From positions 1-64,000 of the forward strand of contig JAFYCS010000023.1 in assembly GCA_017539565.1 (NCBI GenBank): DNA of 64,000 nucleotides, written 5' to 3'. The translations under genes and the position numbers were made by a program. Of this stretch, positions 9,503-18,144 are shown in pieces. The notes beneath the pieces are model-generated. The model had not been told where the DNA came from. It made no database searches and saw only the letters and a list, made by a program, of their open reading frames with translations. Each line of letters opens with the position of its first letter. Position 1 is the first letter of the stretch. This DNA comes from Lachnospiraceae bacterium. GTDB lineage: Bacteria; Bacillota; Clostridia; Lachnospirales; Lachnospiraceae.

Positions 9503-10879
9503 TTATTTAGCAAGATACTCTTTATATTTATCTATGACTTCACTCATTACCGACACCCCGGGGGCGCCGGTTGTGAGTCTCCTCTCCACACAGGTCTTTA
9601 AGGATACTGCATCATAGATATCTTCCTCAAACACATCCGATATCTCCTTAAGTTCTTCAAGGCTCATATCTTCTATGCTCTTGTCTTTCTCAATGCACTT
9701 AAGAACCAGCTGTCCGATGATGCCGTGGGCATCCCTGAAAGCCACACCGTGTTTAACAAGATAGTCAGCCGCATCAGTTGCATTGGTAAAGCCCTTCATC
9801 GCACTTTTTGCCATAACGTCCTTTTTGAACTTCATGGTATCCACCATCTGCATGAACATGGACAGGCATTCTTTCACGGTATCAACCGCATCAAAAACGC
9901 CCTCCTTATCCTCCTGCATATCTTTATTATACGCAAGAGGCAGGCCCTTCATTGTGGTAAGCATAGCCATGAGATGGCCGTATACACGTCCCGTCTTTCC
10001 GCGAACCAGCTCTGCTATATCGGGATTTTTCTTCTGGGGCATGATCGATGACCCCGTTGAGAATGCATCATCAATCTCAACAAAACCGTATTCATTGGAA
10101 TTCCAGATTATGACTTCCTCCGAAAAACGTGACAGATGCATCATTATAATAGATAATGCGCTGAGCATTTCTATAACGTGATCCCTGTCGGATACTGAGT
10201 CCATGGAATTTAACGTAGGGCCGTTAAAGCCAAGCTCTGCAGCGGTATACTCCCTGTCGAGGGGATAAGTTGTACCTGCCAGTGCACCTGCTCCGAGGGG
10301 GCATGTAGATGCACGTTCATAACAGTCCATAAGCCTGTTGCGGTCACGCTTAAACATCTCAAAATATGCTCCCAGGTGATGTGCCAGTGTTACGGGCTGG
10401 GCTTTCTGAAGATGAGTAAAACCGGGCATGTATGTTTCCAGATTCTCTTCCATCACACGCAAGAGTATCTTCTGAAAATCCTTAAGTTCGCTTTCGATGG
10501 CCTTTAACGAAGAACGTACATAAAGCTTCATATCAAGAGCAACCTGATCATTACGGCTGCGTCCGGTATGCAGCTTTTTGCCGGCATCTCCCACCATACG
10601 CGTGAGGTTAGCTTCCACAAAGCTGTGGATATCCTCATATTCATCCGTTATCTCAAGGCTGCCGTCTTCCAGCTGTTCAATAATGGCATTAAGCCCTTTA
10701 AGGATATCCTCAAGCTCATCTTTTGTGATAATGCCCTGTTTTTCCAGCATACACGCATGGACCATGCTGCCCTTTATATCTTCCGAATAAAGCCGCTTAT
10801 CATAGCCTATGGACGCGTTGAACAGATATACATCCCTGTCGGTATCTTTTGTAAATCTTCCTCCCCAAAGCTGTGCCAT
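9503..10879 (-). CDS. argH: Argininosuccinate lyase
   Basis: A 458-residue enzyme of the fumarase/aspartase superfamily that splits argininosuccinate into arginine and fumarate, the last step of arginine synthesis. Landmarks are the N-terminal MAQLWGGRFTK, the region HTGRSRNDQVALD, HLQKAQPVTLAHH, and the superfamily signature GSSIMPQKKNPD. Length and ends are normal. The ATG at 10879 follows ACGGAGAT. A strong promoter lies about 45 bases upstream and overlaps the end of the M3 peptidase gene. argG is not in the window, so arginine genes are scattered here. argH appears to lead a read-through unit down to 3708. Confidence 0.97.
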   Translation of the reverse strand: MAQLWGGRFTKDTDRDVYLFNASIGYDKRLYSEDIKGSMVHACMLEKQGIITKDELEDILKGLNAIIEQLEDGSLEITDEYEDIHSFVEANLTRMVGDAGKKLHTGRSRNDQVALDMKLYVRSSLKAIESELKDFQKILLRVMEENLETYMPGFTHLQKAQPVTLAHHLGAYFEMFKRDRNRLMDCYERASTCPLGAGALAGTTYPLDREYTAAELGFNGPTLNSMDSVSDRDHVIEMLSALSIIMMHLSRFSEEVIIWNSNEYGFVEIDDAFSTGSSIMPQKKNPDIAELVRGKTGRVYGHLMAMLTTMKGLPLAYNKDMQEDKEGVFDAVDTVKECLSMFMQMVDTMKFKKDVMAKSAMKGFTNATDAADYLVKHGVAFRDAHGIIGQLVLKCIEKDKSIEDMSLEELKEISDVFEEDIYDAVSLKTCVERRLTTGAPGVSVMSEVIDKYKEYLAK

Positions 10880-10922
10880 GGTTAATATCTCCGTTTTGTC
10901 AAATTCTGATTAAATTCACGAA

Positions 10923-10951
10923 ATTATAGCATAGTCAATAATTGTTTTCAA
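10923..10951 (-). promoter_or_regulatory. Sigma-A promoter of argH unit
   Basis: On the minus strand, TTGAAA (10946-10951), 17-base spacer, TATAAT (10923-10928) preceded by TGC. This is a near-consensus promoter with extended -10. The predicted start is near 10916, leaving a leader of about 37 bases. The -35 box overlaps the stop codon of the upstream peptidase gene. Confidence 0.85.
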
Positions 10952-13900
10952 GTATTGTTTGAGCCGTCACTGTCATTCTTCATGTTCTCCAGATTCTGAA
11001 GGAAAGGATTGGGCGCGGTATTGGGCATCTGAGTCTTTATCTGTCCCAGAGGCTTAGGCTCAGGTCTGTCATCAGCCTGAGGTCCCATGGGTGCCGGACC
11101 GGGTAAAGGTGACGCGGAAGCCTGCGGCCCTGATATACTGTTTTCAGCAGAAAGATCCGTCGTCTGTGTAGCCGTCTTTATACTTTCAACAGTATTCACA
11201 GCTTCAGCTGCAGCTTTTATGGCAGCATCATTACCTTCAGCAGCTGCCTCTGCAGCGGGGGCTGTATTATTTCCGGAAGCCATATTATCAATGGGTGCCG
11301 CATTGTTTACGGGAGCCATATTATTAACAGGCGCCGCATTGTTTGCAGGCATCATGTTATTGACCGGTGCCATATTGTTCACCGGTGAACTTCCGGTATT
11401 CTGAGGCTGATTGATACCCATTCCCGCAAAAGGATTACCCTGAAGGTAAGGATTACCTCCCGGTGCAGCCGCATTATTCTGCATGTTGCCCTGCATTCCG
11501 CTGTTTATATAAGGATTATTCTGAGGCATACGGTTCATGCCCTGCGCGGGGGTATTCTGCATATAAGGATTAGACTGCTGTACAGGAGCGGTCTGGTTAT
11601 TAGCCATAAAAGGCATACCGGGTGCTCCGGACATACCGGGCTGACCTCCCATACCGGGCTGACCTCCCATACCGGGTGCTCCGGGCATTCCGGGTCTGCC
11701 GCCCATTGCTCCGGGTGCTCCGGGCATTCCGGGCTGGCCTCCGATACCGGGCGCTCCGGGCATTCCGGGTCTACCGCCCATTGCTCCGGGTGCTCCGGGC
11801 ATTCCGGGCTGGCCCTGCAGCTGCTGGCCCGGCATATATCCTCCGGGAGGTATATTACCCTTGGGAGTATTTGCGTATTTCTGCTCTTTCTTTTCGCCGG
11901 CCCTCTTTGCAAGCAATACTATAAGAACGATAAATACAGCTACAAAAAGAACGCCTATTACTATAAGTGCTATTATAACGCCTGCAGATACTCCTACATC
12001 CTTAACGACATCTATATCGCCGTCTTCCCAATCATCATCATCATTGTTCTTATCTTCGTCTTTATTCTTATCATCATCATCGTCATCGCCATCCTGGGGC
12101 GGCTTATCATCGGGCAGTGAATCGGTTTCAGTACCATCCTTCCAGGAATTATCCACAATACGGGAATCCTCCAGCCCCATATAATAAAGTATATCAGACG
12201 CATATACATCAAACCTGGGATTTGCAACCGGGTTATTGAGTCCTGCATTTACAAGGGTTTCCTGATAGCTGTTCTGGAATTCCTCATTAACCAGATTGAG
12301 ATAAAGCTCTATGCCCTCATCCCTGTCATCAAGTATTCCGTCAAAAAGCTCAAATACAGCGGCTACTGATACCGAATAGCTTATATAGTATACAGGCGAC
12401 TGGAAAGTATGGGGGATCTTTACCCATTCCAGAACAGCCCCCTGGTCCAGATAGCCCTGATCGGCAAGCGCAAGGGAATCACTTAACATGCTGCTGTATT
12501 GTCCGCCGTATTCCATGCAGACGTCATAGTACAGCTGGTTAAGCTTTTCTACGGTAAGAGTATCCGGATCCTCAGCGTAAACGTTGTACTGGAACACATC
12601 TTCTTTGACACCGTCTACCGCAGCATATACCAGATTATACATAGTATAGAAGTTCATGAAGTCGGCATAATCGCCGAATATATCCTGCGCGAAATCCATA
12701 AAGAGAAGCTCGAGGCCCTGTGAATGGATTTCTGCAAGATCAAGATCGGTATTACCGTAATACCAGCTGTCCTCAGTCATATAATACATCTGATTGTAAT
12801 GTCCGAATTCATGGATCACGGTCCTCATATCGGCATAAGTCCCGTCAGCATCATTATACATAAAAGGAGCGTTATAATGCTGTATAGAAATGGTATATCC
12901 GCCGGGAGCCTTCTTGTCATCGACGCTCAGATCATAAAGCTCATGATCAATCATGAAATCAAGGGATAACAGCATATCGGAAGATATCTCGGGAAGATAT
13001 TTTCTCATTGTGTCAAGGCATTCCTGCTCGGACATCTTCTGCTCAAAAGCTTCACTCATCTGATCATAATAAGTCATGAACAGCTCAAGTGTAAGCTGGT
13101 CACTGGCCGGCAGCATATAATCCTTTATATCCTGGCGGTATTCAGCCAGATCATCATAGGTATAATCCCTGCCGTATCTCTTATCATAAGCATAATCAGA
13201 ATAATTATCATAACCGTAGGATTTAGCCAGCTCGGAACGTACTTTTACCAGTTCGATATAAAGCTCTGCCATTTCCTCGTTCTGCTGCTTTAAGATATCA
13301 GCATAACCGGCCAGGAATTCATCCTTGCTTATACCTCCGTTTCCATTGGCTTCGGATAATTGTTCGCTATTATATTTTTTGCCGTTGACAGTGGTCGTAT
13401 ATTCTTTGTTATAAAGGACATCATACTGAAGTGAAAGTTCGGTCTCTTTTGCGTTTAAGTCCTTCTGCTCCTCTGTCATATCGACATAATCAAGGATCTC
13501 CTGCCAGTCATCCTCATCATCTATACGATCATGGAGCACATCGGTATTCACGGAAGTAGCTATGGTACGATAGCTCTTCATTATCTTGTCGCTGATGCTG
13601 GTTCCCAGTTCGTCGTAAAACTTGACTTCATCATCCCAGTATGCATCATCCGCTACAAGATCGGAATAGATGTGCGCTATGGAATAATTGGCACTTAACT
13701 CATTGTAATAATCTTCCATTGCTATGATCACATCCAGTACTGCATCCGCACTGCCGGCATCAGCCGCCAGATCGTCCAGACCGTCTATGATCTCGTCAAA
13801 ATCCTTTTCATCCATACGGACATATTCGTAATCTTTGAATTTCTTGTCCGAATGTGTGACCCTGTCCGTGAGTCTTCCGTCATGCTCTCCTGCAGCCGAC

Positions 13901-13980
13901 GTCCACAGAGAAGGTATCATTGCTATGGCCAGAGCTGAAGTTACCGCCCTGTTGATCCATACTTTTGTTCTCTTCTTCAT
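10948..13980 (-). CDS. Exported M3-like metallopeptidase with membrane anchor and collagen-like tail
   Basis: A 1010-residue protein with a signal peptide (basic MKKRTK, then AVTSALAIAMIPSLWTSAAG). The catalytic domain spans about residues 50-620 and has the zinc site HEFGH at 390-394 with a downstream Glu ligand in EIHSQGLELL, as in oligoendopeptidase F (M3). An Asp-rich linker near 635-660 precedes a transmembrane helix at about 665-690 and a basic stop (KRAGEKK). The remaining 320 residues are low-complexity Gly-Met-Pro collagen-like repeats, then APVNN repeats, Asn/Gln/Pro-rich. By the positive-inside rule this tail is cytoplasmic, which is odd for collagen-like sequence. M3 enzymes are usually cytosolic, so an exported anchored form is notable. 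It lies 15 bases behind the C1A protease gene. Confidence 0.85.
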   Translation of the reverse strand: MKKRTKVWINRAVTSALAIAMIPSLWTSAAGEHDGRLTDRVTHSDKKFKDYEYVRMDEKDFDEIIDGLDDLAADAGSADAVLDVIIAMEDYYNELSANYSIAHIYSDLVADDAYWDDEVKFYDELGTSISDKIMKSYRTIATSVNTDVLHDRIDDEDDWQEILDYVDMTEEQKDLNAKETELSLQYDVLYNKEYTTTVNGKKYNSEQLSEANGNGGISKDEFLAGYADILKQQNEEMAELYIELVKVRSELAKSYGYDNYSDYAYDKRYGRDYTYDDLAEYRQDIKDYMLPASDQLTLELFMTYYDQMSEAFEQKMSEQECLDTMRKYLPEISSDMLLSLDFMIDHELYDLSVDDKKAPGGYTISIQHYNAPFMYNDADGTYADMRTVIHEFGHYNQMYYMTEDSWYYGNTDLDLAEIHSQGLELLFMDFAQDIFGDYADFMNFYTMYNLVYAAVDGVKEDVFQYNVYAEDPDTLTVEKLNQLYYDVCMEYGGQYSSMLSDSLALADQGYLDQGAVLEWVKIPHTFQSPVYYISYSVSVAAVFELFDGILDDRDEGIELYLNLVNEEFQNSYQETLVNAGLNNPVANPRFDVYASDILYYMGLEDSRIVDNSWKDGTETDSLPDDKPPQDGDDDDDDKNKDEDKNNDDDDWEDGDIDVVKDVGVSAGVIIALIVIGVLFVAVFIVLIVLLAKRAGEKKEQKYANTPKGNIPPGGYMPGQQLQGQPGMPGAPGAMGGRPGMPGAPGIGGQPGMPGAPGAMGGRPGMPGAPGMGGQPGMGGQPGMSGAPGMPFMANNQTAPVQQSNPYMQNTPAQGMNRMPQNNPYINSGMQGNMQNNAAAPGGNPYLQGNPFAGMGINQPQNTGSSPVNNMAPVNNMMPANNAAPVNNMAPVNNAAPIDNMASGNNTAPAAEAAAEGNDAAIKAAAEAVNTVESIKTATQTTDLSAENSISGPQASASPLPGPAPMGPQADDRPEPKPLGQIKTQMPNTAPNPFLQNLENMKNDSDGSNNT
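11611..11814 (-). repeat. Collagen-like GMPGAPG coding repeats
   Basis: In-frame degenerate tandem repeats encode alternating GQPGMPGAPG, AMGGRPGMPGAPG and MGGQPGMGGQPG units in the C-terminal tail of the M3-like peptidase. The DNA copies (for example gctccgggcattccgggc) are nearly identical, so copy number is likely to vary between strains. Confidence 0.85.
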
Positions 13981-13995
13981 CTCATTCCTCCCTTA

Positions 13996-16900
13996 TTATT
14001 GAACTGTCACCTTAATACGTATCTTCTTTCCGTGCATGGTAGTGGTGAGCACTGTCTTGCCACGGCCTCTGACATGTATCACTTCATACATGTCGCAGAA
14101 TGCAACGGTACTGTTACTGTTTTTGAATACCGCCTTCTGATACGGGTTGTTTACCCAATTAAGCTCATACGGTTCGTCATCATATGAAAGCAGAAGCTCA
14201 TAATCATTTCCTCTGATCTGAAGTTTTTCATCAGTCTTTAATACTGCTTCATATACATACACTCTGACTTTAAAATCAAAGCCGTTATAGCTGCAGCTTA
14301 TCAGAGCCTCCCCGTCGGTGCATGCAGTGATCTTTCCCTTATTGACCACAGCCGTTTCTTCATTATCCGAAAACCATTTAGCCGCGTTTTTTCCGCTGTT
14401 CTTAACGCCTTTTATCCTGATACTCCTGCTCTTTCCGGGCTGCATATAATATATACGTTCAACAGGCTCATTTACATGGATATCCACATATATTTTCCCC
14501 TCAGGATCATTATCGGGTATTATGATCAGCTCACAGCTTCCCGCTCCTGTAGCGCTGATCTTTCCCGAAGGGGTTATACTGATAATATCATTATAATATG
14601 CACTTATCCTGCCTTTTTTATTAAGGCTGGCTGATAAGCCTTCCGATTCAATACTGCATTTCTTAAGTTTTATGCCTTTTATCTTCAGTTTTGTTTTCTG
14701 CAGCGGGCTCAGTTCAAGGCTTATCCTGTTTTCCGAGGATGAGAATTTTCCTATTTTGGCCTGATCCTTAACAGCTATCTTTATACCGAAGGATGTCCCG
14801 GCCATATAAGCACTGATGGTCGCGCTGCCGCTGCCGATCGCCTCTATCCTTCCCTGTTCGTCTACTTTTAATACCTCTTCATTGCTGCTGACCCAGACAT
14901 AATTCTTATATCTGTCGCTTTTGTCGGTACCGCCTATAAGGCAGTTAAGGCTCACAGAGCTGACCTCACCGCTGACAAGCGTCTTCTTCGGCGTGCTGAC
15001 TACAGGAAGCGTGATTATGACGTCCATATATATACTTGGATCATCTGCTGATTCTATTCTTCCGCTGCCTGCCTTTTTGGCTTTAACACGTCCTTTACTG
15101 TCTACGCTGACGATCTTCGGTGCTTTTGATATCCATTTTATGCTGCTGTCTGCATAGAAGCTCTGCCCCTTTACCAGATATATATTGCCGTCTTCACCGG
15201 CCTTATCAGGTTCGGGATCAAAAGGTGATTTTCCGGGCTTTCCTCTTTTTATCGCATAGCAAGCACTCACGGAAGCCGATGCAAACATGCCTTCCTTAAT
15301 TGCTATGGCATTTATCTTAAGCTGGCTTCCGACTTTATCGGGACTCACTTTCACCGGCGCGGTATAAAGTATTGAATCCGTAGTAGCCTCTGTACCGTCC
15401 AGAGTATAATATATATATGCACCGGCCGTTTCACAGCTTAAACTTATCTCATCGCCCGCATAAAGGTAATTAACACTTACCGGGGTGATATGGACATCTC
15501 CCGTTGAAGCTATATCAACACTGATACTTATATTCGCCGACAGGCTCTCGCCCAGAGCATTACATGCGCTTACGCTTACCAGTGTGCTTCCGTTCTGAAG
15601 GCCTGTCAGTCTGGCAATATCCGGATGAGTATCACTGCCTGAACTAAGCCTCAATATATCTTCATCTTCAACAAACCACCAGAAACCCTTCTCCGGCTGC
15701 TCATCCTTATCTCCCAGAGTGAGTTTTGCCTGAAGACTTACATTACCCGGGATTGTAGACCTTATAACACTGCCTTTTGCAGAGGCACTTATCTTTAACT
15801 TTCCTTTTGTGGGTACTATAAAATTAAAACTTACGTTATCACTGGGCCGGAGTCCGGCTGCGGCTGCGATGGCATTGACCGACACTTCTTTACCGGCCAT
15901 GGCAGCATTGAAACTTATAGGCCCCGTATACTTTATACTGTCTGTACCTGCTTTGCTGCCATCCAGTGTATAATATATGTCAGCCCCCTCTGTAGAGCAG
16001 GTAAGACTCAACTTGTCGGAAGCCCAGTCGATCTCTGTACCGTTTTTGATATCAGCCACAGGTATGGCCGTGTATCCTTCTACCGGTATGACAACATTAA
16101 CATCGCATTCTGCCTTATATCCGTTATAAGCGGCAGAAATAGTTGTCCTGCCGTTGGCAACAGCTTTTACATTTCCAAGCGCATCGACAACAGCCGTATT
16201 ATTATCAGCGCTCGTCCAGTTAACATAGCTGTATTCACTAAGCGGCGCTTCTTCACCGTTAATATCCAGAAGCTTAAGGGAAAGAGACCTGCTTTCATCT
16301 TTCTTTGTAAAAGTAACCACCTCGGGTGTGAGCAGCAGCTTGCTGACGGCAGATTTCTTCTGGGTATCCGATGTCATTGCAGAAATAACGAGATTTCCGT
16401 ATGTCTTGTCACTGCTCTTAACATCAGCCCAGCTGGTCCTGTCTGTTGATACAAAACTCTGTCCGCTGCTGATACCGACCTTGCTGTTTATTCCGTTATA
16501 ATCTTCAACCGTACTCTCCATGACCACCGAGGATCCGGGTTTATCGAACGAAATAACTACCGCAAACTTCTCTCCCCTGTCAAGAACCACGGGAGAATTG
16601 AGACTTACGGTATATACACCCTCAAAATATACAGTTCCTTCAGTGGTAGCACTCCTGATAAGTGTTCCCGTGTCCGGAGTATCTCCCGTCAAGTTACCGT
16701 ATATCTTTATCTGGTAATGTGAGCCGCTGTTCTGGACCATAGCCATCTCAAAGCCCACGGCTTCAAGACGTTCGCCTTCAGCCTCCGCTTTACCGTTTAC
16801 CGTAAATACATTTGCATATTCGCAGACATCTTCATAACGTCCGTTTCCGTGTATCTGTGAATCATAGTAATAATGATTGTCCCAGGGAAAATCGGGCATC

Positions 16901-18003
16901 ATCTGATATACCCAGGCTCCGCTTATAGAAGTATCATAGTAGGATAACCAGAAATAAGATTCATAGGACGCTTCACTTTCCGTGCTCCAGCTGTTTCTTA
17001 CCAGCCACGCGCCGTCACGGGCGGGAAGCTGTCCGTCACATTCTTTAAAGGCTTCTCCGGGGAAATAATCATCCCAGCCCACAACTGTTAATGCATGATT
17101 AGTGCTTGTGGTATTTCCGCAGAAATACGAATTGTGTTCTTCATCATAATACTGTTTGTCCGCATAGATAGCTATACCTGCCGCTCCGTTCTCAACTATA
17201 GCCTCTTTAACCTGTGCTTCATTAAATCTTATGCTTATAAGGCAGGCATTTTTCAGATAAGCAACATCCGTACGTTCACCCGTAGCCGGAAGAGCTCCGC
17301 CGGCCGCTATAAGATCCGCTCCGCTATACGGAGCGCTCTTTTCGGAAGCAGCCCCGCGGTTACGCATAAGGGTTTCGGCAGCAAACTTAAGGCTTCCGCC
17401 GTTATTTAAGATATTATCTATTCCGTTTTCCGATATGGCATCAAAGATAACCCTGTCCCTGGTATCGCCGGCAGCATCGGATGCAGTCCCCTGTGTATAG
17501 GTCCAGTAAGCCATATGAAGATCACTGTAATCAACACTCTTATCCGCCAGGCCTGAATTTATCATGTAAAATTCAGCAAGAGTCATGGCAGAATGTGCCC
17601 AGCATGTGGCATACTTACCCTGATCCCTGGTCGGCGGATATTTTCCTTTAAAATATGACAGCCAGTCCATGTCGTATGAACAGGGAAAGTCATCATCCGG
17701 TTTAGCGGCATAAAGCAATTCAGGCTCGTCTGCATTCCGGTCCGAAACAAGCTCATCCATAGCCTGCGCATAACCAACGCCGGCATTCATTGCAGGGACA
17801 TTCAGTTCTTCTTCCTGCGCTATATAACCTGCAGCATATATACGGCTCTCATCAGACTGTTCTTCCTGCTCGCAGGAAAGCCCTGTCTGCGAAACATCCG
17901 CATCATCCCCCGCATAAACTGAGGGGACAGATCCTGCCGTTTCCGATGTGAGCATTCCTATGATAAGCAGCCTGACAATGGCATTTCTTATCTTTTTCTT
18001 CAT
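13996..18003 (-). CDS. Secreted papain-like (C1A) protease with lectin-like, chitobiase-like and Big2 modules
   Basis: A 1335-residue exported protein. A signal peptide is followed by a short pro-region and a C1A catalytic domain of about 220 residues: the oxyanion Gln and nucleophile Cys are in RDQGKYATCWAHSA, the His in NHALTVVGWDD and the Asn in LVRNSWS, so it should be active. A lectin-like beta domain follows (about residues 380-540), as in other clostridial C1A surface proteases. After this come Big2-like Ig modules (TSADNNTAVVDALGNVKAVANG) and two chitobiase-like modules (ADIYYTLDGSKAGTDSIKYTGPI and AYIYYTLDGTEATTDSILY). There is no LPXTG or SLH, so the mode of wall attachment is unclear. 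It is probably co-transcribed with the downstream M3-like peptidase. Confidence 0.9.
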   Translation of the reverse strand: MKKKIRNAIVRLLIIGMLTSETAGSVPSVYAGDDADVSQTGLSCEQEEQSDESRIYAAGYIAQEEELNVPAMNAGVGYAQAMDELVSDRNADEPELLYAAKPDDDFPCSYDMDWLSYFKGKYPPTRDQGKYATCWAHSAMTLAEFYMINSGLADKSVDYSDLHMAYWTYTQGTASDAAGDTRDRVIFDAISENGIDNILNNGGSLKFAAETLMRNRGAASEKSAPYSGADLIAAGGALPATGERTDVAYLKNACLISIRFNEAQVKEAIVENGAAGIAIYADKQYYDEEHNSYFCGNTTSTNHALTVVGWDDYFPGEAFKECDGQLPARDGAWLVRNSWSTESEASYESYFWLSYYDTSISGAWVYQMMPDFPWDNHYYYDSQIHGNGRYEDVCEYANVFTVNGKAEAEGERLEAVGFEMAMVQNSGSHYQIKIYGNLTGDTPDTGTLIRSATTEGTVYFEGVYTVSLNSPVVLDRGEKFAVVISFDKPGSSVVMESTVEDYNGINSKVGISSGQSFVSTDRTSWADVKSSDKTYGNLVISAMTSDTQKKSAVSKLLLTPEVVTFTKKDESRSLSLKLLDINGEEAPLSEYSYVNWTSADNNTAVVDALGNVKAVANGRTTISAAYNGYKAECDVNVVIPVEGYTAIPVADIKNGTEIDWASDKLSLTCSTEGADIYYTLDGSKAGTDSIKYTGPISFNAAMAGKEVSVNAIAAAAGLRPSDNVSFNFIVPTKGKLKISASAKGSVIRSTIPGNVSLQAKLTLGDKDEQPEKGFWWFVEDEDILRLSSGSDTHPDIARLTGLQNGSTLVSVSACNALGESLSANISISVDIASTGDVHITPVSVNYLYAGDEISLSCETAGAYIYYTLDGTEATTDSILYTAPVKVSPDKVGSQLKINAIAIKEGMFASASVSACYAIKRGKPGKSPFDPEPDKAGEDGNIYLVKGQSFYADSSIKWISKAPKIVSVDSKGRVKAKKAGSGRIESADDPSIYMDVIITLPVVSTPKKTLVSGEVSSVSLNCLIGGTDKSDRYKNYVWVSSNEEVLKVDEQGRIEAIGSGSATISAYMAGTSFGIKIAVKDQAKIGKFSSSENRISLELSPLQKTKLKIKGIKLKKCSIESEGLSASLNKKGRISAYYNDIISITPSGKISATGAGSCELIIIPDNDPEGKIYVDIHVNEPVERIYYMQPGKSRSIRIKGVKNSGKNAAKWFSDNEETAVVNKGKITACTDGEALISCSYNGFDFKVRVYVYEAVLKTDEKLQIRGNDYELLLSYDDEPYELNWVNNPYQKAVFKNSNSTVAFCDMYEVIHVRGRGKTVLTTTMHGKKIRIKVTVQ

Positions 18004-18045
18004 CAGTAGCTATCCCTCCGAATCCTGTATAAAAAAACCCAATTG

Positions 18046-18074
18046 ATTTTACCACAAAATCCCTTCGTCAACAA
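18046..18074 (-). promoter_or_regulatory. Promoter of C1A protease/M3 peptidase unit
   Basis: On the minus strand, TTGTTG (18069-18074), 17-base spacer, TAAAAT (18046-18051) preceded by TGG (extended -10). The predicted start is about 36 bases before the ATG at 18003, and a GGAGGG ribosome site lies in that leader. Confidence 0.75.
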
Positions 18075-18090
18075 GTTTTTTCAGACAAAA

Positions 18091-18117
18091 GGAAAGAACG
18101 GCAGGATGCCCTGCCGT
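18091..18117 (-). terminator. Rho-independent terminator of subtilisin-like gene
   Basis: Perfect 8-bp stem ACGGCAGG (18098-18105) and CCTGCCGT (18110-18117) with a 4-base loop, followed on the minus strand by a broken T tract (TTCTTTCCTTTT). It lies 28 bases after the stop of the gene ending at 18145 and separates it from the next promoter. Confidence 0.75.
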
Positions 18118-18144
18118 CCTTAAACTTACTCATATAATTCGCTG

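Noticed and set aside
11535..11924. Other-frame open readings over the collagen-like region (both strands)
   Set aside because: They are repeat shadows of the M3-like peptidase tail, without start signals.
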